Part shown: positions 1-7,404 of the stretch, piece by piece
Layout: every line of letters starts with the position of its first letter
How positions within the stretch are numbered: position 1 is the first letter of the stretch
Assembly: GCA_050251035.1 (NCBI GenBank)
Contig: JBFWNN010000027.1
Span: forward strand, 1 to 64,000
Direction: 5' to 3'
Length of the DNA: 64,000 nt
Source of the DNA: Taklimakanibacter sp050251035
GTDB taxonomy: Bacteria; Pseudomonadota; Alphaproteobacteria; Rhizobiales; Aestuariivirgaceae
Notes under the pieces: model-generated
The model's database searches: none
What the model saw: only the letters and a program-made list of their open reading frames with translations
Told to the model about the DNA's origin: nothing
Position numbers and translations under genes: made by a program

Positions 1-147
1 GCTATGGCCAACCGCACAAACTCTTGCCTCTTACTCATCGCGCTTGTGTCTCTGAACGGCATCCGAACCCCCCGGCGCGCGAATCGCGCCAAACTGTTCG
101 CGATGTCCTCGCACACCTGTTCGCGATCTCCCCGGTCCAAACAATGC

Positions 148-246
148 TGAGGTGCGAGCGCAGCGAGCCTCGAAGCATCCATCAGGATAGAGCGAACTCG
201 CTGCACCAACCCTTCGAGGCCCGGCTGCGCCGGGCACCTCAGGGCG
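148..246. repeat. Interspersed palindromic repeat
   Basis: Nested inverted repeats. TGAGGTGC (148-155) pairs with GCACCTCA (234-241), CCTCGAAG (168-175) pairs with CTTCGAGG (212-219), and a tight hairpin GCCCGGC/GCCGGGC sits at 219-235. The wording resembles intergenic repeats common in Hyphomicrobiales genomes. It lies just upstream of the gene at 271. The open frame that crosses it is not considered coding. Confidence 0.6.
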
Positions 247-270
247 AGGGCTGATAGAGCGGTAAAGCGC

Positions 271-1299
271 ATGAACATCGTCTTCGAAGCGATCGCGGAA
301 GACCGGCCGGGGCCGAAATGGCGGGCGATCTATGACCGCCACTGGCATGCCTATAGCCGCTGGTTCATGCGCGACGGGCTGAAGGCGCGGCCGACCTATC
401 TCGCGAGCCTCAGGGCCATCCGCCAGCACATGCCGGAGCTCGTCCCATCTTACGAAGCGGTGGCGGAAGCGGCAGGCGGCGGCGATCTCGAAGCCCGCTT
501 CCTGTCCATGTGGTGCCCGCCGATGTATGTCGGCGGCTGCTCCCAGGCGATCAGCGCTGGCCCCGAGCCTACCCTCATCCGTAATTACGACTACAGCCCC
601 AAGCTGCTCGAGGGCACCTGGCTCGCCTCGCGCCTCAATGGCAAGCGCGTCGTCGCCATGGTCGACTGCCTGTGGGGCGTGCTCGACGGCATCAATGAGG
701 ACGGCCTCGCCGTCTCGCTCGCTTTCGGGGGCCGCACCGCCGTCGCCGACGGTTTCGGCATCCCGATCGTCATGCGCTATATGCTCGAATTCGCCGCGAC
801 CGTCGCGGAGGCGGCGAAGATCCTCGATCGCGTGCCGGTGCATATGTCCTACACGGTCTCGCTCCTCGATCGCTCCGGCCGCCATGCCACGGTCTTCCTG
901 GGTCCCGACCGGCCGACCGAGATCCTCGATCACCGCGTCGCCACCAATCATCAGCGCGAGGTCGAATGGCCGCGCCATGCGACGGCGACGCGTTCGGTCG
1001 AGCGGGCCGAGAGCCTCGAGCAGGCTATGGTCGATGCGCCCGGGAGCGAGGCGCTGCTCAAGGCCTTCCAGCGCCCGCCAGTCTACCAGACCTCTTACGG
1101 GCGGGGCTACGGCACGCTCTACACGGCTGTCTACAGGCCGTCCGACGCCTCCGCCGAGCTCGTCTGGCCGGCGGTGCGCTGGCGCCAGTCCTGCGCCGCT
1201 TTCGCCGAAGGCGCGCGCACCATACGCTTTGCCGAAGGCAATGCGCCGGCCCGCATGCGGCCGGCCAAAGGCATATCCGTTCGTGGAGGCATCCTATGA
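271..1299 (+). CDS. C45-family (acyltransferase/penicillin-acylase-like) linear amide hydrolase
   Basis: 342 residues. It is recognised by the GGC-SQ motif, with Cys90 as candidate N-terminal nucleophile after autocleavage at the Gly-Cys bond, followed by the RNYDY stretch and DGINEDGLAVSL typical of the C45/Ntn-hydrolase group. Family members cleave or transfer acyl groups on linear amides, including acylated amino acids and beta-lactam side chains. The native substrate cannot be read from sequence. No signal peptide is visible. The stop overlaps the start of the next gene (ATGA at 1296-1299), so it is translationally coupled to a D-amino-acid dehydrogenase, which favours an acyl-amino-acid or peptide substrate. 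The start is the first ATG after the upstream repeat; no strong ribosome site is seen. Confidence 0.8.
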   Translation: MNIVFEAIAEDRPGPKWRAIYDRHWHAYSRWFMRDGLKARPTYLASLRAIRQHMPELVPSYEAVAEAAGGGDLEARFLSMWCPPMYVGGCSQAISAGPEPTLIRNYDYSPKLLEGTWLASRLNGKRVVAMVDCLWGVLDGINEDGLAVSLAFGGRTAVADGFGIPIVMRYMLEFAATVAEAAKILDRVPVHMSYTVSLLDRSGRHATVFLGPDRPTEILDHRVATNHQREVEWPRHATATRSVERAESLEQAMVDAPGSEALLKAFQRPPVYQTSYGRGYGTLYTAVYRPSDASAELVWPAVRWRQSCAAFAEGARTIRFAEGNAPARMRPAKGISVRGGIL

Positions 1300-2546
1300 A
1301 AGTGCTGGTTCTGGGCGGCGGCGTGGTGGGCGTGGCGGCGGCTTATTATCTCGGCCGCGACGGCCATGAGGTCGAGGTCGTCGAGCGCAATGCCGCGGCC
1401 GCGAGTGAGACGAGCTACGGCAATGCCGGCCTCGTCTCGCCGGGTGATTCCTATGCCTGGGCGTCGCCGACGGCACTTGCCGTCTTCATCAAGTCGCTCT
1501 ACCGGCGCGATCTCGGCATCAAGGTCGGGATCAATCTCGACCCGCGCTTCATCGCGTGGACCTGGAAGTTCCTGTTCGAATGCACCCATGCGCGCGCCCA
1601 TATCAACACCCTGCGCAAGCTTCGACTCGCCTTCTATTCCCGGACCTGCATCAACGACATCCAGGCTCACACCGATGTCGCCTATGACGAGGGCCGCAAG
1701 GGCATTCTCTATTTCTACCGCTCGCAGGCGAGCCTCGATGCCGGCGCCAAGCACATGCAGATCCTCGCCGACAACGGCCTCACCATCGAGAAGATCGGCC
1801 GCGAGCGTATGGTCGAGCTCGAGCCCGGCCTCGCCTCGGCGGCGCACGGGATCGCCGGCGCGCTCTATTCGCCGCTCGATCAGACGGGCGACAGTTGCAA
1901 ATTCTCGCGCAACCTCGCGTCGTGGTGCGAGCAGAATCTTTCCGTCCGCTTGCGCTTCGGGACGACGGTCACAAGCATAGAGACCGCGGGCGGCAAGGTG
2001 ACGGGCATCGTCACCGACAAGGGCAAGATCGCCGCCGATGCGATCGTGGTGGCGCTCGGCCCGGAAACCCCGCTCGTCACCCGCGGCATCGGCCTTGATA
2101 TCCCGATCTATCCGGTGAAAGGCTATTCGGCCACCATCCCGCTGGCCGATCCGTCCGTCGGACCGACCATGGGCGGCGTCGATGAGGATCGCCTCATCGC
2201 CTATTCCAGACTGGGCGATCGGCTCAGGGTGGCGAGCACCGCGGAATTCGCCGGCTATGACCGCGGCCACAAGCCGGCCGATTTCCGCCGCCTGCTGGCG
2301 ACGGCGAAGGATCTCTTCCCCGGCGTGGTGGACGAGTCCAAGGCAGAATTCTGGGCGGGCCTCAGGCCGATGACGCCCACCTCCGTGCCCATATTGGGGC
2401 CGGCGCGTTATCCCAATCTCTTCCTCGATTGCGGCCACGGCCATGTCGGCTGGACGATGGCGGCGGGCTCGGGCAAATTCGTCGCCGACCTCGTCGCCGG
2501 CCGCAAGCCCGAGATCGATACGGACGGCCTGCTTTATGTAAACTGA
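1296..2546 (+). CDS. dadA: D-amino-acid dehydrogenase / FAD-dependent oxidoreductase (DadA-like)
   Basis: 416 residues. The N-terminus carries the FAD-binding dinucleotide fold GGGVVGVAAAYYLGRDG and a Glu closing the second strand. The C-terminus has the PTSVPILGP and CGHGHVGWTMAAGSGK segments typical of DadA, which oxidatively deaminates D-amino acids to 2-oxo acids at the inner membrane and passes electrons to the respiratory chain. The start overlaps the preceding hydrolase by four bases. An open frame extends further upstream but runs through the hydrolase gene and is rejected. The neighbouring racemase-like fusion suggests that its substrate could be D-ornithine or another D-amino acid made or released by the neighbours; that is inference. 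Confidence 0.88.
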   Translation: MKVLVLGGGVVGVAAAYYLGRDGHEVEVVERNAAAASETSYGNAGLVSPGDSYAWASPTALAVFIKSLYRRDLGIKVGINLDPRFIAWTWKFLFECTHARAHINTLRKLRLAFYSRTCINDIQAHTDVAYDEGRKGILYFYRSQASLDAGAKHMQILADNGLTIEKIGRERMVELEPGLASAAHGIAGALYSPLDQTGDSCKFSRNLASWCEQNLSVRLRFGTTVTSIETAGGKVTGIVTDKGKIAADAIVVALGPETPLVTRGIGLDIPIYPVKGYSATIPLADPSVGPTMGGVDEDRLIAYSRLGDRLRVASTAEFAGYDRGHKPADFRRLLATAKDLFPGVVDESKAEFWAGLRPMTPTSVPILGPARYPNLFLDCGHGHVGWTMAAGSGKFVADLVAGRKPEIDTDGLLYVN

Positions 2547-2581
2547 CGCTCGCCATGAAGCTTTCGCAACTTTCCTTACAC

Positions 2582-2683
2582 CGTCATCCCGGCGAAAGCC
2601 GGGATCCCCTGAATAAGCGCAACGCGGGAGGCGCTGCTAGCGCGGAAAGGATTTTATGGATCCCGGCTTTCGCCGGGATGACG
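2582..2683. repeat. Pair of perfect 26-bp inverted repeats (REP-like)
   Basis: The arm at 2582-2607 and the arm at 2658-2683 are perfect reverse complements over 26 bases. Each also folds on itself through CCCGGC-GAAA-GCCGGG. The 50-base spacer shows no gene. This form (GTCATCCCGGCGAAAGCCGGGATCC type) is a widespread REP-like element in proteobacteria. Transcribed from dadA it would form a long stem and could attenuate read-through or protect the dadA messenger end. Confidence 0.85.
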
Positions 2684-2745
2684 AAAATAGGGAGAGCGGC
2701 GAGCTCACTTGCAATAGTCTCTACCAACTCGGGGCAATAGCTCCA

Positions 2746-4587
2746 ATGCCCGGCCCGCAAGTCACCATCGACCTCGAGAAGATCGAAGCCAACACCCGCG
2801 CCGTCGTCGCCTGGTGCGAGAAGGCCGGCATCTCCATCTTCGGCGTCACCAAGGGCGCCTGCGGCATGCCGCAGGTGGCGCGCGCCATGCTGCGCGGCGG
2901 CGTCGCGGGGCTCGGCGAATCGCGCCTCGAGAACATCCGCCGCCTGCGCGACAGCGGCATCGAGGCGCCGGTGATGCTCTTGCGCAGCCCGCCGCTCTCC
3001 TTGATCGACGAGGTCGTCCGCTCCGTCGATATCAGCCTCAATTCCGAGCTCGCCGTCATTCGCGAGCTGTCGCGCGTCGCCGAGCGCATGGGCCGCGTTC
3101 ACGACATCATCCTCATGGTCGATCTCGGCGACCTGCGCGAAGGCGTCTGGCCAGACGATGTCGTGCCCACGGTGGAGCGGATCCTCGAACTGCCCGGCAT
3201 CCGCATTGCCGGCCTCGGCACCAACCTCACCTGTTTCGGCGCCATCATCCCGACCGAGGTCAATCTCGGCCAGCTCGCCGATCTCGCTTTGACGGTGCGC
3301 GAGCGCTTCGGCCTCGATCTCACTTATATATCGGGCGGCAATTCGAGCTCGCTGCCCTTGCTGCTGTCAGGCGGCATGCCCAGGGGCATCAACCACTTGC
3401 GTATCGGTGAGGCGATCCTCCAGGGCGGGCGCGACACCTTTCTCGACCAGCCGCAAGCGGAGCTCGACCGCGACGTCTTCCTGCTCTCCGGCGAGTTGCT
3501 GGAGGTGAAGACGAAGCCCTCGATGCCGATCGGGATTTCGGGCGTCGACGCCTTTGGCGGCCGCCCGGTGTTCCAGGACATCGGCGAAAGGCTGCGCGGC
3601 ATCGTGAATATCGGCCGCGAGGACGCCAATATCGAAGGGCTCCTGCCGGTGACGCCGGGCGTCGCCGTGCTCGGCGCCTCGAGCGATCATCTCATTCTCG
3701 ATGTCTCCGAGGCTCGTCCTGAGCCCAAGGTCGGCGACAAGGTGAATTTCCGCATGAGCTACGGCACCCTCCTCGCCGCCATGACCTCGGAATATGTGGA
3801 GAAGGTGCCCATGTATGACCGTCACGCAGCCGCAGCCCCATCGCGGGTGAGCATTTTCACCGACGCGGCCATCCTGCCGGCGCTCACCAAGCACACGCTC
3901 GACGGCCGGCTCGCCAATATCGGCTATGATGTCGACCTCACAGCGGAGATTTCCGTCGCGCGGATCGAAGCGGCGCTCGACCGGCGGGCCACCCCCTTGA
4001 TCTTCGGCGACGATCATCGGGCGAGCTTCGCCGGCATGAGCGCCTTGGCGCAAAGCCTCGATGCCTTCGGCCTGCTGTGGTTCGATTCGGTGGCGAGTAT
4101 CCTGCCGCAGCACGGAGCCACGGATGTCGAGAGCCAGTCCGTGCTCTACCGCGCCCTCGGCCTCGGCCAGGGCGAAGGCGCTCTGGCGCCAAGGCTGAGC
4201 CCCGAGAATGTCGTGCTCATCGGCCTGCGCGAGACGGCGCCGGAAGAGGTCGAGATTCTCAGATCGTCGCGGGTGCGCATCTTCACCATCGCCGATATCG
4301 ACGCGCTCGGCATGCGCGAGGTGGTCCGCCAGGCGATCGGGATCGCGTCCGCCGGCATGCAGGGCTTCCATGTGAGCTACAACGCGGCGGTGACCGACAT
4401 TCCGGGCTATCTGCCGGGCTCGGGCGGCATCACCATCCGCGAGACGCATCAGGCGATGGAGGCCATCCATCAGAGCAAGGCGATGCGCGCCATGGACGTC
4501 ACCGGCCTCGATCCCGAGGCCGAGTCCCGCCTCGCCTCGGTGATCGTGCATTTCGCGCTGTCTGCCTTCGGCAAGCGGATCCTGTGA
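2746..4587 (+). CDS. Fold-III PLP racemase (ornithine/alanine racemase family) fused to degenerate arginase-like domain
   Basis: 613 residues. Residues 1 to about 355 match the alanine/ornithine racemase family: the PLP lysine is K36 in FGVTKGACG, with GLGESRLENI and the Orr/YhfX-like GTNLTCFG and SGGNSS segments. Residues about 365-613 follow the arginase/agmatinase fold order (LIFGDDH, NVVLIGLRE, FHVSYNAA, GGITIRE), but the metal ligands are mostly gone. GGDH is GDDH (421-424, His kept), DAHxD is DSVAS (447-451) and SFDxD is SYNAA (544-548). The second domain is therefore probably not a Mn-dependent ureohydrolase and may be structural or a ligand sensor. The ATG at 2746 is chosen because the racemase fold begins there; the upstream extension crosses the palindromic repeat. 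The context with dadA suggests racemisation of ornithine or a related amino acid. Confidence 0.82.
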   Translation: MPGPQVTIDLEKIEANTRAVVAWCEKAGISIFGVTKGACGMPQVARAMLRGGVAGLGESRLENIRRLRDSGIEAPVMLLRSPPLSLIDEVVRSVDISLNSELAVIRELSRVAERMGRVHDIILMVDLGDLREGVWPDDVVPTVERILELPGIRIAGLGTNLTCFGAIIPTEVNLGQLADLALTVRERFGLDLTYISGGNSSSLPLLLSGGMPRGINHLRIGEAILQGGRDTFLDQPQAELDRDVFLLSGELLEVKTKPSMPIGISGVDAFGGRPVFQDIGERLRGIVNIGREDANIEGLLPVTPGVAVLGASSDHLILDVSEARPEPKVGDKVNFRMSYGTLLAAMTSEYVEKVPMYDRHAAAAPSRVSIFTDAAILPALTKHTLDGRLANIGYDVDLTAEISVARIEAALDRRATPLIFGDDHRASFAGMSALAQSLDAFGLLWFDSVASILPQHGATDVESQSVLYRALGLGQGEGALAPRLSPENVVLIGLRETAPEEVEILRSSRVRIFTIADIDALGMREVVRQAIGIASAGMQGFHVSYNAAVTDIPGYLPGSGGITIRETHQAMEAIHQSKAMRAMDVTGLDPEAESRLASVIVHFALSAFGKRIL

Positions 4588-4614
4588 GCCAACATTCGAC
4601 ATCTGGAGACCGGG

Positions 4615-4872
4615 ATGACCAAGAGCAATCGCCCAAAGGTGCTGACCTTTGAAATGAATCCCGACCGGGACGAGCTCGAAATCCATTGCAATAATGAGGG
4701 CATGGACGAATTTATCGCAAGGCTGACTGCGCTGCGGGCATCCAAAAGACGACCGGATCATGATCACTTAATGACGCGGAGTTGGTCTGGACACGAGCTT
4801 ACAGAGGCCTCGCAATCAGACCAGGGCAGGCTTCTGCACATGGTGACTATCCGACTGCAGGCGGATGAGTGA
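4615..4872 (+). CDS. Small protein resembling immunity protein family Imm32
   Basis: 85 residues with a good ribosome site (GGAGA, five bases before the ATG). The C-terminal half has HDHLMTRSWSGHELTE, which resembles the conserved core of Imm32 immunity proteins of polymorphic toxin systems. No toxin or secretion gene is adjacent, so it would be an orphan or have been co-opted. It lies 27 bases after the racemase fusion and could be co-transcribed. The family call is from memory of the motif and is tentative; otherwise it is a hypothetical protein. Confidence 0.6.
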   Translation: MTKSNRPKVLTFEMNPDRDELEIHCNNEGMDEFIARLTALRASKRRPDHDHLMTRSWSGHELTEASQSDQGRLLHMVTIRLQADE

Positions 4873-4955
4873 GGTCGATGTGGGGCTTCCAGTCCCAGCC
4901 TGATCCGCAATACTTCCATTCGCAAAGTGGTCAACCGCCAGATATCGCGCTCAAG

Positions 4956-5348
4956 CTAACCCGTTTTCCTCCGCGGTAGGCTTTCCGTCTGATAGAGCGA
5001 GAGCTGATGGCCGTCCGGGTCACTGAACTCGGCCGACCAGCCGCCCGGCGCATGGCTCACCGGCGTCACGATGGTGGCGCCCTTGTCGGCGAGCCCCGCG
5101 ACGACGTCGTCGATGAGCCCTTCGGCGAGATCGAAGACGACGATCGGCGTCGTGCCGGGCCGGCAGTCGCCCTTGAAGAAGATCAGCTCGACATTGCCCT
5201 CGATCGTGGCGAGCAGCCAGTCATTGCCGCTGCCGTCGTCCTCCATCCGCTTGACGGCGATGCCGAGGACGTCGCGATAGAAGGCCTCGGTGCGGGCGAT
5301 ATCGGTCACATAGAAAAAGATGCCTCCGATCCGGCAGGTCTTGAGCAT
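4956..5348 (-). CDS. VOC-family (glyoxalase/bleomycin-resistance fold) protein
   Basis: 130 residues, one VOC module: the beta strand GGIFFYVTDIARTEAFYRD at the start and FSDPDGHQLSLYQ near the end. Members are metal-dependent lyases, dioxygenases or binding proteins, and no substrate can be assigned. It is the last gene of a minus-strand run (amidase, LprI/DUF3298, VOC, sigma factor, VOC), 32 bases after the sigma-factor stop, so it may be controlled together with the sigma factor. Confidence 0.85.
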   Translation of the reverse strand: MLKTCRIGGIFFYVTDIARTEAFYRDVLGIAVKRMEDDGSGNDWLLATIEGNVELIFFKGDCRPGTTPIVVFDLAEGLIDDVVAGLADKGATIVTPVSHAPGGWSAEFSDPDGHQLSLYQTESLPRRKTG

Positions 5349-5380
5349 GGGTCACCTCTCGTAGAAATTGTTGACGGGAT

Positions 5381-6004
5381 CTAGTTGCCGCGGCCCGGAT
5401 TTTTGTGAGCACCGCTTTCGGCGATTTTCACGATAAAAAGATGCCCGTCCGGATCGTGGCTGCCGAGATGGGCGTCGCCCTCTCGCAGCACCGGCAGGAG
5501 CGCCCGGCGCAAGGCGCCGAAAGCGAGCGGACCGCCGAGGCCGGCGAATTCGGCGGAAGGCCGGTCCGTTCCCGCCTCCGCGAGCTTGCGCCGCAAGGCG
5601 CTGAGGCGCTGGCGCAAGGTCGTATCCGGGATGCGCAGCAGATGCGCGATCTCGGCCCGGTTGTGCCCGGTGAGGATGAGCAGCGCCACGATCCGCAGCG
5701 CGGACGGAAGACCCGCGACCGCCGGCCAGGGCTCGGCCGGCGTGTCCTCTTCCGTGTCGCCGGGCTTCACCGCCAGCAGGTCGCGCCGGCGTCGCCGGAC
5801 GGCACTGCGCGCATCCATGGCGGCGCGCTTGCGCAAAACCGCGCTGAACCAGGCCGTCCCCTCGCGCCAGGGAAGCCGGCCGGCGGCGACGGCGGTGGTC
5901 AGCGCGTCATGCAGCAGGTCCTCGGCCTCGGCCTTCACCTTGGCATGCCGGCGGGCGAGCCGCAGAAGCGACTGGTATTGCACGCGCGAGAGTGACGGGC
6001 TCAT
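5381..6004 (-). CDS. ECF-like RNA polymerase sigma factor with C-terminal extension
   Basis: 207 residues. Residues 10-75 match sigma region 2 (EAEDLLHDALTTAV, then a very basic RRRRR stretch at 70-74). Residues 95-142 match region 4 with a helix-turn-helix (HNRAEIAHLLRIPDTTLRQR). About 60 residues follow region 4 and contain SHDPDGHLFIV. No anti-sigma gene is adjacent. The gene is instead coupled to VOC proteins on both sides: its ATG overlaps the stop of the upstream VOC gene (ATGA). Regulation through a VOC partner or through its own tail is inference. Confidence 0.8.
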   Translation of the reverse strand: MSPSLSRVQYQSLLRLARRHAKVKAEAEDLLHDALTTAVAAGRLPWREGTAWFSAVLRKRAAMDARSAVRRRRRDLLAVKPGDTEEDTPAEPWPAVAGLPSALRIVALLILTGHNRAEIAHLLRIPDTTLRQRLSALRRKLAEAGTDRPSAEFAGLGGPLAFGALRRALLPVLREGDAHLGSHDPDGHLFIVKIAESGAHKNPGRGN

Positions 6005-6387
6005 TCCGGCCGGTGGCAGACGGCTTCGATGTTGTTGCCGTCGGGATCGAGGACGAAGGCGCCGTAATAGTCGGCATGATAATGCGGCCTGGGGCCCGGC
6101 GCGCCATTGTCGCGCCCGCCGGCAGCGATCGCCGCGGCGTAGAACGCATCCACCGCCTTGCGGCTTTGAGCCGCGAAAGCGACATGCTGACCGCCCTTCG
6201 GCTTGTCGCCGGTGCCGATCCAGAAATAGGGCTTCTGCGCGTCGCCGAAGCCCGCGGCGGCGACGTTGCCCGTCTGCTCCGGCGTGACCTCCATGACGAC
6301 GCTGATGCCGAGCGGCTTCAGCGCCTTTTCATAGAAGGCCTTCGCCTTCTCATAGTCGGCGACGGCGAAGCCCACATGATCGAGCAT
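6001..6387 (-). CDS. VOC-family protein
   Basis: 128 residues, single VOC domain starting MLDHVGFAVADYEKAKAFYE and ending AFVLDPDGNNIEAVCH. The His near the N-terminus and the Glu near the C-terminus are the usual metal-ligand positions, so metal binding is plausible. The substrate is unknown. The stop overlaps the sigma-factor start by four bases, and the start lies nine bases after the upstream LprI/DUF3298 gene, so it sits inside a tight operon. Confidence 0.87.
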   Translation of the reverse strand: MLDHVGFAVADYEKAKAFYEKALKPLGISVVMEVTPEQTGNVAAAGFGDAQKPYFWIGTGDKPKGGQHVAFAAQSRKAVDAFYAAAIAAGGRDNGAPGPRPHYHADYYGAFVLDPDGNNIEAVCHRPE

Positions 6388-6396
6388 GGTGTCCTC

Positions 6397-7404
6397 CTAT
6401 TCCGGCAGCAGGGCGCCGGGCCTGGCGAGATCGCGCAGTTTGCCCATGGCAAAGTCACAAGCATATGGCCCCTCCGCATAAGAGCCGATCGAATAGGCGT
6501 TGAAGGTGACGGTCGCCTTGTCCGTCCAGAAATTCCAGCGGTCGAGGGATCTCAGGTGCTCGACCACGGTCCGCTCATTGTACATCGGATCATTCGCCGG
6601 GTCGAAATCTTCGCCCGCGAGCTTTTCCTTCTTCTGCGCCAGGATCTGCTTCACACAGTCGTCCTTCAGGGCCGTGATCGCCTTCGTGTCGAAGAGGTCG
6701 GCCGTCTTCATCTCGACGCCGCGGACGAGATCGATGGTCAGCCCCGCCGTGCCGCCATTGCCATGCGCGCCGCCGGTGAATACCCAGCCCTCCGTCTGCG
6801 CCGACAACAGTTTCGGCGAGGCATAGGTGAGCGCCAGCGTCATATAGGACATGTAGGTCATGCCCTCGGGCGCGGCCTCCGCCTCGCGCGCCAACGGCGC
6901 TGCCTTGACGAGCTTCGCCACTTCCGCGTTGAACAGCGTCTCGCCACGCGATGTCGGCTTGACGAATTTGAGCAGCGTGTAGTCGACCTCGTAGTGATGC
7001 GAATCGCCGTCCTGCTGGATGAAAACCGGCATCAGCCGGGAGCCCGAGCCCGGCCCGCTTTCGGGCTCGGCGGCGAGCAGGCGGCGGCGCTCCTCGGTGC
7101 GGCTGAGGATGCAGCCATCGAGCTCGGCCCCTTGCTGATAGCCGCAATTGTCCTCGCGCGCCTTCACCCATTTGCTCTGCGACGCGCCCAGCACCTTGCG
7201 GTCGGAACCGGTGAGCGCTTTGCGCAAGGCCAGATAGGCGTCCGTCATCGCGTCATCAGCCACCTTGAGCCTGGCGTCGGCGCAGATGGCCTTTTCGACG
7301 ATGCTTTGCGCCTTGGCGCAGTCGAAGGCCTGGGCCGGCGTCACGCCGGCCGCGAAGAGGACGGCCAGGATTGCGTATGTCCGCAGTCGCATGGTCACCC
7401 TCAT
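6397..7404 (-). CDS. Exported LprI-domain / DUF3298 protein
   Basis: 335 residues. A signal peptide (about residues 1-26, ending AQA) is followed by an LprI-type domain (FDCAKAQSIVEKAICAD and later DNCGY, DGCILSR, with paired cysteines) and a C-terminal DUF3298/RsiV-like part (VFTGGAHGNG, then DLFD). LprI domains are linked to lysozyme inhibition, and DUF3298 occurs in periplasmic lysozyme-binding proteins such as RsiV. The role here, periplasmic cell-wall sensing or protection, is inference. The ATG at 7404 overlaps the amidase stop (ATGA); a second in-frame ATG lies at 7392. Its place before a sigma gene is notable because RsiV is an anti-sigma factor, but no cytoplasmic sigma-binding part is visible. 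Confidence 0.78.
   Translation of the reverse strand: MRVTMRLRTYAILAVLFAAGVTPAQAFDCAKAQSIVEKAICADARLKVADDAMTDAYLALRKALTGSDRKVLGASQSKWVKAREDNCGYQQGAELDGCILSRTEERRRLLAAEPESGPGSGSRLMPVFIQQDGDSHHYEVDYTLLKFVKPTSRGETLFNAEVAKLVKAAPLAREAEAAPEGMTYMSYMTLALTYASPKLLSAQTEGWVFTGGAHGNGGTAGLTIDLVRGVEMKTADLFDTKAITALKDDCVKQILAQKKEKLAGEDFDPANDPMYNERTVVEHLRSLDRWNFWTDKATVTFNAYSIGSYAEGPYACDFAMGKLRDLARPGALLPE

Noticed and set aside
24..254. Small plus-strand frame at the left edge
   Set aside because: It overlaps the palindromic repeat and has no domain.
966..1295. Upstream extension of the dadA frame
   Set aside because: It runs through the C45 hydrolase gene, and the FAD motif begins only after the ATG at 1296.
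1131..2444. Minus-strand open frame opposite dadA
   Set aside because: Antisense to a clear FAD-dependent oxidoreductase with no ribosome site or domain.
2656..2745. Upstream extension of the racemase-fusion frame
   Set aside because: It is made of palindromic-repeat sequence, and the family fold begins at the ATG at 2746.
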